Source: Roseithermus sacchariphilus
Lineage (GTDB): Bacteria > Bacteroidota > Rhodothermia > Rhodothermales > MEBIC09517
DNA: 64,000 nt
NCBI GenBank assembly: GCA_003285105.1
Contig: CP030158.1
Coordinates: 2,642,501-2,706,500 of the forward strand
Direction of reading: 5' to 3'
In this document: one piece after another, positions 16,492 through 24,907 of the stretch
Numbering within the stretch: position 1 is the stretch's first letter
Layout of the letters: every line of letters begins with the position of its first letter
Translations under genes and position numbers: made by a program
Notes under the pieces: generated by a model
What the model was told of the DNA's origin: nothing
The model's input: the letters and a program-made list of their open reading frames with translations, nothing else
Database searches by the model: none

Positions 16492-19107
16492 TCAGCGCAG
16501 CAGCGTGTAATTCAGTTTGACCAGGAAGACGTTCTGCGGGATGATGCCCCAGACCTCGGAGAGCTGATCGGCCAGCGGCGTGTCGAAGGGCGAGGTGGTC
16601 GCCGGTGCCAGCGGGTCGATCCGGTTCTGCACGTCCCGCCGGTGCGTCCAGACGAGGTACAGCACCGACCCCGGGCGGTATTCCCAGCGGAGGACGGTGT
16701 TGGCCGTTACCTGGCTGAAGGAGAAGTCATGGTGTTTGGGGAAGGCGCCGAAGGGCAGGAGGGTGTCGCGGTCCCGCAGGATCTGGAAGCGTTCGAAGCG
16801 GCCGCCGGCAGCGAAGAGCTGACCGTAGCATTGCAGCGAGAGGGCCGGGGTGAACGTGATGGTGCTGCGGAGGGTGAGGTCCAGCGAGCGGGTATCCCGT
16901 GCGCCGAAGACGGGCACGTAGTAGCGTCCCGGTGCGTCGAACGGAGGCACGCCTTCGAGGATCGTGTCCAGGAGGCCCTGATCGTCGAAGGTCACGTAGG
17001 CCTCCTCGCCGAGGGCGTCCGGGGGCGCTGCTTCGGCACCGATGGCCCAGCCCGAAGGGGTACGCCGGAAGGTTTCGTTGGAGGACCAGGCCACGACGTC
17101 GCGTTCTTGGCCGACCTCCAGGTTGCCGCTGAGCGAGAGCCGCGTGCCGACGTTCCATTCGCCGCGAAGCCCCGCGGTGGTGCCGCGCCCGCCGCGGGCA
17201 TCGAAGGCGAACTGCACGGCGGGCTCGACGAGCCAGCTCCGCCGCGTGTCCGTCCCCATCAGGCCGCCGATGCCCACGCGCCGGGGCGCGGCATACGGCC
17301 CGAGGCCGCGCGTTTCGTACGGGTCATAGCCCCCGAAGAGCTGTTCTACTTCGACGTCCAGCTCGACGTACCGGAAGCTGCGCAGCGTCCAGCGCGAGCC
17401 CGTCCGGATGTCCAGCCCCAGGTCCAGGCCGTCCCGGTAGGAGAGCTGCTGGATCAGGAACGACCCGACGCGAGCCTGCTGGAACGGCCCGAAAGGCCGC
17501 CCCCCGAAGAGGTCGTGGTCCACCGACAGCAGCGCGGCGAAGAAGTCGCGCTGGCGGAGCTGGCCGAGGTCGTTGGGGTTGAAGCCGTCGCTGAAGACGT
17601 CGAGCCCCGCAAAGCCTTTCCATGCGCCCTGTCGCTTGCGGAACCAGAGCTTGGAGGCGAAGCCCGACTCGGTGGGGGCGGTCGGGTGCCGACGCTGCGT
17701 GAAGGCCGAGAACCCCTCCACGCCGTACCGGTTGCCGGCCAGGCGGAGGTCCCAGTCCAGCCCCCCGGCGATGCTCCGGCGCCGGCCGGCCTCCCCCGCC
17801 GGCGCGTCGAACACCGTCAGCGCACCCCCGGCCGACGAGAAGGCGCCGATCTGCTGGAGGACACGGGCCACCCCGTAGGCCCGTTCGGGCGTCATGGCCT
17901 CGCCCGTCGTCGCCGCCAACACCCCGAAGGAGGTCCCCCCGGCCGAACGGCCGGAGAGCTTCGTCGCACCCACGATCGGCGCTTCGGCTCCAATGCGGCG
18001 CGTATAGAGCAATTGCCCCGGCCCGACGCTGAAGGCATAGATCTGGGCACCTTCGACGAAGAAGGGGCGCCGTTCCTCGAAGAAGGTTTCGAACGCCGTC
18101 AGGTTGAGCACGGCCGGGTCCGACTCCACCTGCCCGAAGTCCGGGTTGACCGTCGCGTCCAGCGTGATGCCCGACCCGATGCCCAGCTTGAGGTCGGCGC
18201 CCAGGTCGACCTCACCGCTTCGGGAGCGGGTGCCGGGGGGCGTGCCTTCCGTCTGGTTGAGGCGGCCCAGCGTGTAGGGGATGACCTGCAGGTTGCGTCG
18301 CGGCTGGATCTGATGCAGCCCCTCCAGACGGCCGTACCGGGCCACCAGGTTTTCGCGCTGGGTACGGGGGATGAGCGGCCATTCGGACACCTCGCCCACG
18401 CGGGGAATGCGCCGGGCGAAGTGTATGCCCCAGGTCTGGACCTCCTCGCGGGAAAAGCGCAGCATGCTGTAGGGGATGCGCAACTCCGCCGTCCAGCCCT
18501 GCGGGGTGATGCGGACGGCAGAGGCCCAGACGGCGTCCCACGAGGCATCGACCCCGTCGAGGCCGCCTGCCGGAGGGCCGTTTCCTCCGCTGCCGGCGGT
18601 CCGCAGCCCGTCGTACTGGACTCCGGCGGCGTTGATGGCAAAGGTGTAGGCCGTTCGCTGGTCGAAGTACGAATCGAACGAGACGATGAACCAGTCCGCC
18701 TGGTTGATCTCATCGCGGCGTCCCAGCAGCGCCCGGATCGCCTCGGGCCGGTCGTCGTAGAGGGTGGCCCCGACGAAGACGTAGCGTTCGCCGTAGAGGA
18801 TGCGCACCTCGGTCGGTTGTGAGGCCGGGGCCCCTTCGATCGGTTCGAACTGACGGAAGCCGGTGACGGCCTCGGCGCGCTGCCAGGCCGGCTCGTCGAG
18901 ATATCCGTCTATCGTGATGCGTTCTGAGACGGGGTAGGCCTGGAGCGCATGGCGATCCTGCGCCGGCACACGGGCGGGGAGCAGCCCCGAGAGCAGCACC
19001 GTGCTCAGCATCGTCAGAGCGGCAGAAAGCCGAATGCCGCGCAGACGCAGGGCAGGGCGGAACAGCAGGAGCCAGGCTGGCGATGCAGGGAAGGCGGGTT
19101 GGGTCAC
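16492..19107 (-). CDS. DUF5916 protein: CBM9-like domain plus outer-membrane barrel
   Basis: About 871 residues from a GTG at 19107. That start leaves a basic n-region (LRLRGIR) before the hydrophobic core LSAALTMLSTVLLSGLLP; later Met codons would cut the signal peptide. The N-terminal CBM9-like fold begins ITIDGYLDEPAWQRAEAVTGFRQFEP. The rest is DUF5916, with AYTFAINAAGVQYDG, VNPDFGQVESDPAVLNLTAFETFF and ERRPFFVEGAQIY, and alternating strands to a C-terminal KLNYTLLR typical of a beta barrel. Function is unknown; members sit in the outer membrane of Bacteroidota-like bacteria, often near degradative loci. Single gene here, followed by a divergently unrelated Rrf2 gene upstream. Confidence 0.85.
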   Translation of the reverse strand: MTQPAFPASPAWLLLFRPALRLRGIRLSAALTMLSTVLLSGLLPARVPAQDRHALQAYPVSERITIDGYLDEPAWQRAEAVTGFRQFEPIEGAPASQPTEVRILYGERYVFVGATLYDDRPEAIRALLGRRDEINQADWFIVSFDSYFDQRTAYTFAINAAGVQYDGLRTAGSGGNGPPAGGLDGVDASWDAVWASAVRITPQGWTAELRIPYSMLRFSREEVQTWGIHFARRIPRVGEVSEWPLIPRTQRENLVARYGRLEGLHQIQPRRNLQVIPYTLGRLNQTEGTPPGTRSRSGEVDLGADLKLGIGSGITLDATVNPDFGQVESDPAVLNLTAFETFFEERRPFFVEGAQIYAFSVGPGQLLYTRRIGAEAPIVGATKLSGRSAGGTSFGVLAATTGEAMTPERAYGVARVLQQIGAFSSAGGALTVFDAPAGEAGRRRSIAGGLDWDLRLAGNRYGVEGFSAFTQRRHPTAPTESGFASKLWFRKRQGAWKGFAGLDVFSDGFNPNDLGQLRQRDFFAALLSVDHDLFGGRPFGPFQQARVGSFLIQQLSYRDGLDLGLDIRTGSRWTLRSFRYVELDVEVEQLFGGYDPYETRGLGPYAAPRRVGIGGLMGTDTRRSWLVEPAVQFAFDARGGRGTTAGLRGEWNVGTRLSLSGNLEVGQERDVVAWSSNETFRRTPSGWAIGAEAAPPDALGEEAYVTFDDQGLLDTILEGVPPFDAPGRYYVPVFGARDTRSLDLTLRSTITFTPALSLQCYGQLFAAGGRFERFQILRDRDTLLPFGAFPKHHDFSFSQVTANTVLRWEYRPGSVLYLVWTHRRDVQNRIDPLAPATTSPFDTPLADQLSEVWGIIPQNVFLVKLNYTLLR

Positions 19108-19195
19108 GTGGGCGAACGGGTTGGATGAGGGGAAGGAAGGGGTTGACGGTCGACGTCGTAGGGGGGAGCGGGCCGGGTCCCGGGGCGTCCGATTC

Positions 19196-19639
19196 TCAGG
19201 GCGCGGCCGCATCCGGCCGGAGGGGCGGCGTCTCGTCGATCTCCACGGCCAGGTCGGCGATGGTAGTGCGGGCCAGTTCGGCGTGCATGGCGTGGCGGAC
19301 CGCCTCGATGCGTGGGGTGAGCAGGCGTTTGATGCGGCCGCCGACGGGGCACTGCGGATGGGGGGAGGGATGGAGCGGGATGACGTCTTCGTCGTCCTCC
19401 ACGGCGCGGTACACCTCCAGGAGCGAGATGGCGTCGGCCGGGCGGGCCAGGAGGGCGCCGCCCCCGGTGCCCAGGCGCGACCGGGTCAGCCCGGCACGGT
19501 TGAGCCGGGAGAGCAGGCGGCGGATGAGCGACGGGTTGGTTCCCACGCTGCCGGCCAGCACCTCGGAGGAGGCCGGCTCATCGCCGTGCCGCTGCAGGAA
19601 GACCAGGACGTGGACCGCGACGGCAAAACGGGTTGTCAT
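19196..19639 (-). CDS. Rrf2-family transcriptional regulator, YwnA-like
   Basis: 147 residues from ATG 19639 (MTTRFAVAVHVLVFL); the longer frame upstream has no sensible start. The winged helix covers about 1-75 with SSEVLAGSVGTNPSLIRRLLSRL as the DNA-contacting part and a Gly-rich wing (LGTGGGALLARP). Only one Cys is present, in HPQCPVGGRI, so it lacks the three-Cys cluster site of IscR/NsrR and resembles the cluster-free YwnA group. The upstream region 19640-19740 is AT-rich and could hold its own operator. It lies beside the broken helicase gene. Confidence 0.82.
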   Translation of the reverse strand: MTTRFAVAVHVLVFLQRHGDEPASSEVLAGSVGTNPSLIRRLLSRLNRAGLTRSRLGTGGGALLARPADAISLLEVYRAVEDDEDVIPLHPSPHPQCPVGGRIKRLLTPRIEAVRHAMHAELARTTIADLAVEIDETPPLRPDAAAP

Positions 19640-19740
19640 GTGGGCCGGCTCGAAGTGTGATTGGTCTGATTGCGTATTCAATATGGTAACATTTAGAAAT
19701 GGCGTCAAGAGGGGGCGTGCGGGTACGGCGGGCGGCGTGC

Positions 19741-20996
19741 TCAACTCGCCATGCGAGCCAGCCGCAGGTAGTCCGAGGGGATGGGGGTATGAAGGCGCCA
19801 GATCACGTTCATCGGGCGTGCACCCTCATGGCGCACGTAATCGGCGGCGCCCAGGAACAGGTAGGGCATCGTTTCTCCACGCTCGTCGCGTTTCGTGGTG
19901 CGGATGAACAGGAGCGGCGTGATGCCCCGTTCGCGATGGTTGATGTGTCGCCGGCCCTTGGTCGTTTCCGGGCGCGTGGTGCTCTGGGATTGCCAGTGGA
20001 ATTCCGTGGGCGAGAGGGCGTATCGAGGATCTCCTGCTGGAAAGGGTACGGGCGGATGTCGAAGAACGAGAGGGCCGTGTCGTCTTCACCCCCCTGTTCG
20101 CGTTGGGTCGCTGTATCGAAGCGGCGGCGGTCTTCGTCGGTTGCGCGATACGGGACGAACTCGGGGTCTTCCCAGTAGGTGTCGAACGTCGCCTCGAACT
20201 TGTGCAGGATCTGCGGGGCGTCGATGGTCGAGACGCGGACGTTCCACTCGAGCCCGTCGAGCTGGGCAGCGGCCGAAAGGTTCGAGGAGCCGATGTAGGC
20301 CGTCGAGAAGCCCGTCTCGCGGTGGAAGAGCCAGGCCTTGGCATGCAGGCGAGTTCGCCGCGTGTCATAGGACACCTTCACGTCGGCGCCCATTCGGACG
20401 AGTTCGTCCAGGGCACGTCGATCCGTGGCGCCCAGGTACACCGTCGTGATGACCCGCACGCGTTTGCCGGCGGTGAGGGCGTCGGCGAGGGCCGCTCTCA
20501 GCAGCCGCAGCCCCGACCACTTCACGAAGGAGCAGAGCAGGTCGATGCGGTCGGCGGACCGGATTTCCTTGATCACCTCATGTCCCACCCGGTACTCCCC
20601 TCGTGCGTTGACGAGCAGCGCCGATTGAGAGAGAGGAATGCCCGGCCGAGGTGGGGGCGACGCCGGCGCCAGGCCAGCATTCCGGCGCGGCAGCATGGCT
20701 TCCAGCAGCTGCTGTGTCACGAAGTCTTCCCGGGAGAACGCCCCCGGGAATTCATCGGCGAGCAGTGCAAGGATGCGATTGGTGAGCGCGACCTGGCGTT
20801 CCAGGCGCTGCGAGTGGGAGTAGGCCTGCAGGGCTGCCAATAAAAGCCGGTAGAGATGCCGACTGAGGAAGAGATGGGCTTCGTCCGGGTCCAGCGTACT
20901 GATCGTCGCGAGGAGTGCATCCGCCTGTTTCAGGCTTTCAGCGAGTCCTTCCGTCAGGATCTCTTCATAGAGACCGGGATGCAGAGAGTCAGGCAT
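19741..20996 (-). pseudogene. Remnant of PLD-DEAD-DUF3427 helicase with large internal deletion
   Basis: ATG 20996 opens a normal family N-terminus (MPDSLHPGLYEEILTEGLAE) and an intact PLD-like domain with HAKAWLFH and YIGSSNLSAAA (about residues 220-250). The chain then reaches the first residues of the helicase domain, PYPFQQEIL. Directly after this the DNA encodes, in another frame, the extreme C-terminus of DUF3427: YALSPTEFHWQSQSTTR, RERGITPLLFIRTTKRDERG, MPYLFLGAADYV, then a stop at 19741. All helicase motor motifs, roughly 500-600 codons, are missing. In the PLD frame the product ends at 19809 with a junk tail. This gene type is a common defence-island component. Confidence 0.85.
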
Positions 20997-21196
20997 GCAA
21001 CCGGTTCGACGTGGTCCTGGCACGCCGGCCGAGGCCGGCACGGTGCCGTAGGTCATGCGCAGGCTGTGGAACGTCAGTGACGTGGAGAGTATAGTCAGCC
21101 GGCGGTCCTTTCGAAAGAGCGGGCCTTCAGGTAGCGGATGGCTGAACCGAAGAGGCTATGACGAAAAAACCGGTATGCCATGACGCGAACCGGGTG

Positions 21197-21222
21197 GTTT
21201 GGCTCCCCCGCAGAATCTGGAC
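21197..21222. other. Candidate left attachment site (att) of the island
   Basis: GTTTGGCTCCCC at 21197-21208 is identical to 41105-41116, which spans the 3' end of tRNA-Asn and the six bases beyond it. The match continues imperfectly (GCAG.AT..G.AC) into the tRNA-like part, about 21 of 26 positions with one gap. The serine recombinase gene sits directly at the right-hand copy, as expected for attP-derived ends. The match was found by eye and the core is short, so this is a hypothesis. Confidence 0.4.
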
Positions 21223-21316
21223 GCCCCTCTCCCATCGCCCACAAACCCTCTTTTTGGCCCGTATGGGCCGTTCTTCCTGCCGCTTCTGACTGACGTAGCC
21301 GGACGTGATCGCGGGT

Positions 21317-21346
21317 TTGTAGAACTATTGTAGAACGGTTCTACAA
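21317..21346. promoter_or_regulatory. Triple TTGTAGAAC repeat with perfect inverted repeat
   Basis: TTGTAGAAC occurs at 21317-21325 and 21328-21336 (11-bp phasing) and its reverse complement GTTCTACAA at 21338-21346. The last two form a perfect 9-1-9 inverted repeat. The arrangement looks like an operator for a dimeric regulator, about 75-100 bp upstream of the ATPase gene. Confidence 0.5.
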
Positions 21347-21397
21347 CATCATGCCCAGGGAGCCTTTTCACCTACGGGGTTGCATTCCCTGCTTCCT

Positions 21398-21428
21398 GTA
21401 ACTACAATTACATGTAATCATGGTTACA
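21398..21428. promoter_or_regulatory. Palindrome overlapping the start codon of the DUF234 ATPase gene
   Basis: ATTACATGTAAT (21407-21418) is a perfect 12-bp palindrome directly before the ATG at 21420. It is flanked by TGTAAC (21398-21403) and GTTACA (21423-21428), extending the symmetry across the start codon. It could be a repressor site or an mRNA hairpin hiding the start. Confidence 0.45.
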
Positions 21429-22886
21429 GTCCCCCCCTATATGCCGGAACGTCTCGTCAATCGTGAGGCCGAGGTCCAAACCCTGCGCCGCCTCGCTCGC
21501 TCCGGGTATCACCTTGCGCTCCTCAGCGGACGCCGCCGCGTCGGCAAGACCTTTCTGCTGACGCATACCTGGACTGAAGAACCTCTGTTCTTCTTCACGG
21601 CCTCCAGGACGACGCCGGAGATCAACCGGCGACAACTGATCGAGGACCTGGCAGCCTGGTCCGGCGAGGCGCTTCACCCGGAGGATTACCCTACCTGGCG
21701 TACCGTTTTTCGCCTGCTCCTGGACGTGGGCCGGCCTGACCCGCTGGTTGTGGTACTCGACGAGTTCCAGTACCTCGGCGACGATGCCGGAGGGGCCCTG
21801 GAGGTGGCCTCGGAGCTCAACGCCGTGTGGGAGCGTCATCAGTCAGATCGACCGTTTCTGCTGGTGCTCTCGGGCTCCGCCGTGGGGACGATGGAGGCGC
21901 TCGCCGCCGGAGGCGGGCCGCTCTACGGCCGGTTCGACTGGCAACACCGGCTTCAGCCCTTCGGCTACTGGCACGCCGCCGAGATGACCCCGTTCAAGGA
22001 TCTCCGCGATCGTGCCCTCACCTATGGCATCTTTGGGGGAACCCCGCGCTATCTGGCCGCGCTGGATGGCACAGCCCCCCTCGCGCAGCATGTCATGCGG
22101 CTCATGCTGGACCCGTCCGGGGCGGTGCGGCTGCTCATTGAAACAGCCCTCGAACAGGAAGAAGGGCTGCGCGACATCTCGAAATACCGGGCCATCTTGC
22201 ACGCCGTCGCCAGCGGATGCACCGAGCGGAACGACATCGCCACCCGCACCGGGCTACGCAACGACCGCGCCCTACGCGACAAACTCGAACGGCTCACGAC
22301 GCTCGGTTACATCGAGACGCGCAGGAATATCGACGCCCGGCCCAACGAGCCGGTTCGGTATGGCATCGCCGACGCCGCCTTCCGGTTTTACCAGCGCTTC
22401 GTGGAGCCAAACCGGTCGATGCTGGAGCAGTACCCGGCGGAGGAGGTGTGGACGAGCTCGGTCGCGCCGCACCTGGACGCCTACATGGGGCACGAGTTCG
22501 AGCGGATCGTCGCGCAGGCCTATCCCCGGCTCCGGGCTGCCTGCGACCTGCCCATGGTGGCCGAATGGGGCCGGTGGGAAGGGACCGACCGCCATCGGCA
22601 GTCGCTGGAGATCGATATCGTCGCCCGGCTAGCGGAGGGGGGCATGCTCACCGGGGCGATCAAGTGGAACCGTAGCCCCGTACCGGCGGCGGTACACCGG
22701 GAGCATATGGAGATGTTGAAGCGGGCGGCAGAGGCCGGGCGCAAGTGGGCCCACCAGGCCCTGGAGCCGGATGCGCCGCTCCTCTACGTGGCCGCCGGGG
22801 GCTTCTCCGAGGCGTTCCTGGAGGCCGCCAGCGCCAGCGGGCACCCCGTCACGACGTGGACGCTGGAGGATCTATATGCGGCTTGA
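21420..22886 (+). CDS. AAA+ ATPase with C-terminal DUF234 (nuclease-like) domain
   Basis: 488 residues. N-terminal ATPase of the archaeal-ATPase (STAND-related) group with Walker A LLSGRRRVGKTFLL (about 35-48) and Walker B PLVVVLDEFQYLG, followed by a winged-helix segment (ERNDIATRTGLRNDRALRDKL) and C-terminal DUF234. DUF234 is a PD-(D/E)XK-like fold; here the core reads EIDIVARL, then GAIKW, where relatives usually carry an acidic residue two before the Lys, so catalysis may be lost. The role of the family is unknown; many are found on mobile elements and in defence regions. First gene inside the proposed left end of the island, with palindromes at its start. Confidence 0.82.
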   Translation: MVTVPPYMPERLVNREAEVQTLRRLARSGYHLALLSGRRRVGKTFLLTHTWTEEPLFFFTASRTTPEINRRQLIEDLAAWSGEALHPEDYPTWRTVFRLLLDVGRPDPLVVVLDEFQYLGDDAGGALEVASELNAVWERHQSDRPFLLVLSGSAVGTMEALAAGGGPLYGRFDWQHRLQPFGYWHAAEMTPFKDLRDRALTYGIFGGTPRYLAALDGTAPLAQHVMRLMLDPSGAVRLLIETALEQEEGLRDISKYRAILHAVASGCTERNDIATRTGLRNDRALRDKLERLTTLGYIETRRNIDARPNEPVRYGIADAAFRFYQRFVEPNRSMLEQYPAEEVWTSSVAPHLDAYMGHEFERIVAQAYPRLRAACDLPMVAEWGRWEGTDRHRQSLEIDIVARLAEGGMLTGAIKWNRSPVPAAVHREHMEMLKRAAEAGRKWAHQALEPDAPLLYVAAGGFSEAFLEAASASGHPVTTWTLEDLYAA

Positions 22887-23154
22887 GGGTGATGACAGTG
22901 GTGGCAGCGAGCGTGATCATGCCTGTGGACGACTCGACTCGGTGCAAGAATTCAATCTTGCCACAGGAGAGAAAGCGCACAATGGCGCATGCGCCTTTAC
23001 GGGTGCCATACGAATCCAGCCGATCAACGTCTGCCCATCGCGGCAACCTGCCCATGCGGCCAGGGTGACGGGGCGAACCAGAATGAACGTATGTTGGTAT
23101 CAAAGAAAATCAAACACGCTGTTGCATAGCCATTGAATAGATCGAGATGCGCCC

Positions 23155-23406
23155 GTGAGCCAGGTCGTCTTAGATATTCCCGATGATGCGCTCTCCGCGC
23201 TGGGATCCTCTCCAGAGAATGTCGGTGAGGAGCTGCGCCTTGCCGCGGCCGTGAAGCTGTACGAGCTCAAGCGCATTTCGTCCGGTGCAGCGGCGCGTCT
23301 GGCGGGCATCCCCCGCGTAGCGTTCCTGTCCAGGCTGGCGGAGTACGGCGTCGATGCGTTCGATCTGAGCGAGGAGGACCTGAAGCGGGAGACGCGCCCT
23401 GGCTGA
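23155..23406 (+). CDS. UPF0175 family antitoxin
   Basis: 83 residues beginning at a GTG (GTGAGCCAGGTC) with the UPF0175 pattern: VVLDIPDDALSAL, ELRLAAAVKLYELKRISSGAAARLAGIPRVAFLSRLAEYGV. The central helix-turn-helix resembles a DNA-binding antitoxin. UPF0175 proteins pair with DUF3368 PIN-like toxins, and that partner overlaps its 3' end. The preceding 268 bp (22887-23154) contain no recognisable gene. Confidence 0.85.
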   Translation: MSQVVLDIPDDALSALGSSPENVGEELRLAAAVKLYELKRISSGAAARLAGIPRVAFLSRLAEYGVDAFDLSEEDLKRETRPG

Positions 23407-23887
23407 CGTTGTCTGCGACACTACGGCACTTCAGTATCTCCACCAGCTCGGGCTGCTCCACCTGCTTCCGGCCCTCGCGGATCGGGTGATCATACCGTCC
23501 GCTGTCGTCGATGAACTCGAGGTGGGCCGGGCCCGTGGCTACGACGTGCCTGATCCGGCTACGCTGGACTGGCTCGAAATCCGCCGGCCGTCGGGCACCG
23601 CCACACTACCCTCGACGCCCCACCTGGGTGCCGGCGAGCGCGAGGTGATGGCCCTGGCTCTGGAGCAACCCGGTCTCATCGCCGTCCTCGACGATGGCCT
23701 GGCGCGTGAGACGGCGCAGAGGTTGCATCTTCCACTGACCGGCACGCTCGGGCTTCTGATCGATGCGAAAGGGGCCGGCCTGGTTCAGCAGGTGGCGCCG
23801 CTTCTCGACCGGTTGCAGGCGCTGGGGTTTCGCCTGTCCGCCCGCACCCGTGTGGCGGTGCTCAGACTCGCCGGCGAGGAAGCCTGA
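23399..23887 (+). CDS. DUF3368 PIN-like toxin with probable CTG start
   Basis: 162 residues: ADVVCDTTALQYL, VIIPSAVVDELEVG, GAGEREVMALAL, AVLDDGLARETAQRL and TGTLGLLIDAKGAGL. The acidic residues of the PIN ribonuclease site (Asp of CDTT, Glu of DEL, Glu of GERE, Asp of LDDG) are all present. The frame has a stop at 23381 and no ATG, GTG or TTG before the first essential Asp; the only usable start is CTG at 23399, inside CTGGCTGA, which overlaps the antitoxin stop (23404-23406). Translation should therefore depend on ribosomes finishing the antitoxin, which keeps toxin output low. Confidence 0.78.
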   Translation: MADVVCDTTALQYLHQLGLLHLLPALADRVIIPSAVVDELEVGRARGYDVPDPATLDWLEIRRPSGTATLPSTPHLGAGEREVMALALEQPGLIAVLDDGLARETAQRLHLPLTGTLGLLIDAKGAGLVQQVAPLLDRLQALGFRLSARTRVAVLRLAGEEA

Positions 23888-23914
23888 TGGTGTAGCCTGG
23901 AATGTACCTGTGAG

Positions 23915-24154
23915 TCAAAATCTTACAACTCTCAACGAAACGTTTCCGAAGTCTGGCCAGTCCTTTTCATCATCAATGACCGGGGGCAGGCCAGCATATT
24001 GTTCATCCACGGCTACAACACTGATGAGCAGAGTGACCTTAGCCACAGGCTGACCTGTCATGTCTTGGATCCGGTCGCACGTGGTGAGATGAGCACGGAT
24101 GCCTGGTGCATTGTAAAGTACCCGAAGGGCGGCGATTGAACAGCGCTCAAGCAT
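23915..24154 (-). CDS. Small protein of unknown function coupled to the DNA glycosylase gene
   Basis: 79-residue frame whose ATG overlaps the glycosylase stop in TGATG (24156-24152), a classic re-initiation arrangement. The sequence contains HLTTCDRIQDMTG, VAKVTLLISVVAVDEQ and an acidic IDDEKDWPDFG near the end. I do not recognise a family. The coupling, and the absence of a competing gene on the other strand in this 230-bp stretch, support it as real. If so, it is probably a partner or immunity-type accessory of the defence locus. Confidence 0.45.
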   Translation of the reverse strand: MLERCSIAALRVLYNAPGIRAHLTTCDRIQDMTGQPVAKVTLLISVVAVDEQYAGLPPVIDDEKDWPDFGNVSLRVVRF

Positions 24155-24840
24155 CAAACTTCAGGCTGACTGGCAGACGCCTGAAATTTTTCTCTACCGT
24201 AGGTGCACAAACGCGGTCCAACAGGACAGGTCTCGCAGCGCGGCTCACCGGGAATGCAGATCGTCATGGTGAAGTCCAGTACCGCATAGTTGAACTGCTT
24301 TACATTCTCCTCTGGCGTAAGCCGGTCGGCGAGTTCGATGAGCCATTTCTTCCGGCGCGTCTCCCCGTCATATTTGCGGCCTATCATCCGACAGATCCAC
24401 CGTACCACATTCGCATCGATCAGAACGCCGCGGCCACCTCCATGAAAGCTCAACCAGGCAGCTGCAACGTAAGGGCCAACTCCGGGTAGCGATGTCAATT
24501 CCTCTATGCTCTTGGGCACCCGCCCGCGTTCATACAACCGCCTGCCAAGTGCTGCAAGTAAAGGGGCCCGCCACCGGAGTCCAAGCGGCCAGATGATTTG
24601 CTCGATCTCTTCGACAGAGGCCTCGGCGTAACGCTTCAGCGTCGGAAAGGAAGTGAGAAACGCCCGGTAAACCGGGATCACGTTCTCGGCCCGCGTCCGC
24701 TGTAGAAGGATCTCAGCGATGAGTCCGTGCCAGCGCCTTCGGGGATGCCGCCAGGGAAAATCACGAAAGTTTACTTTCCCCCAGCGTTGCACGATGTCAA
24801 CTGTTTCTTGAACTTCTCTGCTCGTGGGGGGATAGTTCAT
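24154..24840 (-). CDS. HhH-GPD DNA glycosylase, MIG-type thymine-DNA (T:G mismatch) glycosylase
   Basis: 228 residues of the Nth/MutY superfamily: FRDFPWRHPRRRWHGLIAEI at the front, the HhH LPGVGPYVAAAW (118-129), catalytic Asp142 in VLIDANVVR, and four C-terminal cysteines (195, 202, 205, 212; spacing X6, X2, X6) for a 4Fe-4S cluster. At the position that is Lys120 in endonuclease III and Ser in MutY this protein has Tyr124, the residue seen in the Methanothermobacter mismatch glycosylase MIG (Tyr126/Asp144). MIG removes T opposite G formed when 5-methylcytosine deaminates. The gene is divergent from a 5-cytosine methyltransferase across a 139-bp gap, which fits that role exactly. Confidence 0.82.
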   Translation of the reverse strand: MNYPPTSREVQETVDIVQRWGKVNFRDFPWRHPRRRWHGLIAEILLQRTRAENVIPVYRAFLTSFPTLKRYAEASVEEIEQIIWPLGLRWRAPLLAALGRRLYERGRVPKSIEELTSLPGVGPYVAAAWLSFHGGGRGVLIDANVVRWICRMIGRKYDGETRRKKWLIELADRLTPEENVKQFNYAVLDFTMTICIPGEPRCETCPVGPRLCTYGREKFQASASQPEV

Positions 24841-24907
24841 GGTCGTTTGCCTGTGCTGTCGCTCGTCAGACGACTATGCAAGGTTCAAGGTCAGGCACTC
24901 ACCCGAC

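Larger units (their letters stand above)
20997..21419. other. Non-coding boundary region at the left end of the island
   Basis: No convincing gene: the short frames here are low in coding character. The stretch holds the candidate attachment site (21197-21222), a set of TTGTAGAAC repeats (21317-21346) and a palindrome leading into the next start codon (21398-21428). Base composition falls from the G+C-rich pattern on the left to AT-rich near 21300-21420. Confidence 0.6.

Noticed and set aside
19741-20996. PLD protein as the missing DrmC of the defence locus
   Set aside because: The remnant tail is clearly DUF3427 and the start of a DEAD helicase, so it is a different gene type; it also lies outside the candidate att site.
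21156-21371. 71-codon minus-strand frame in the boundary region
   Set aside because: No family resemblance, and it covers the candidate att site and the TTGTAGAAC repeats, which are better explained as regulatory DNA.
22887-23154. A gene between the DUF234 ATPase and the antitoxin
   Set aside because: The short frames here start and stop without a ribosome site and have no recognisable sequence; treated as non-coding.
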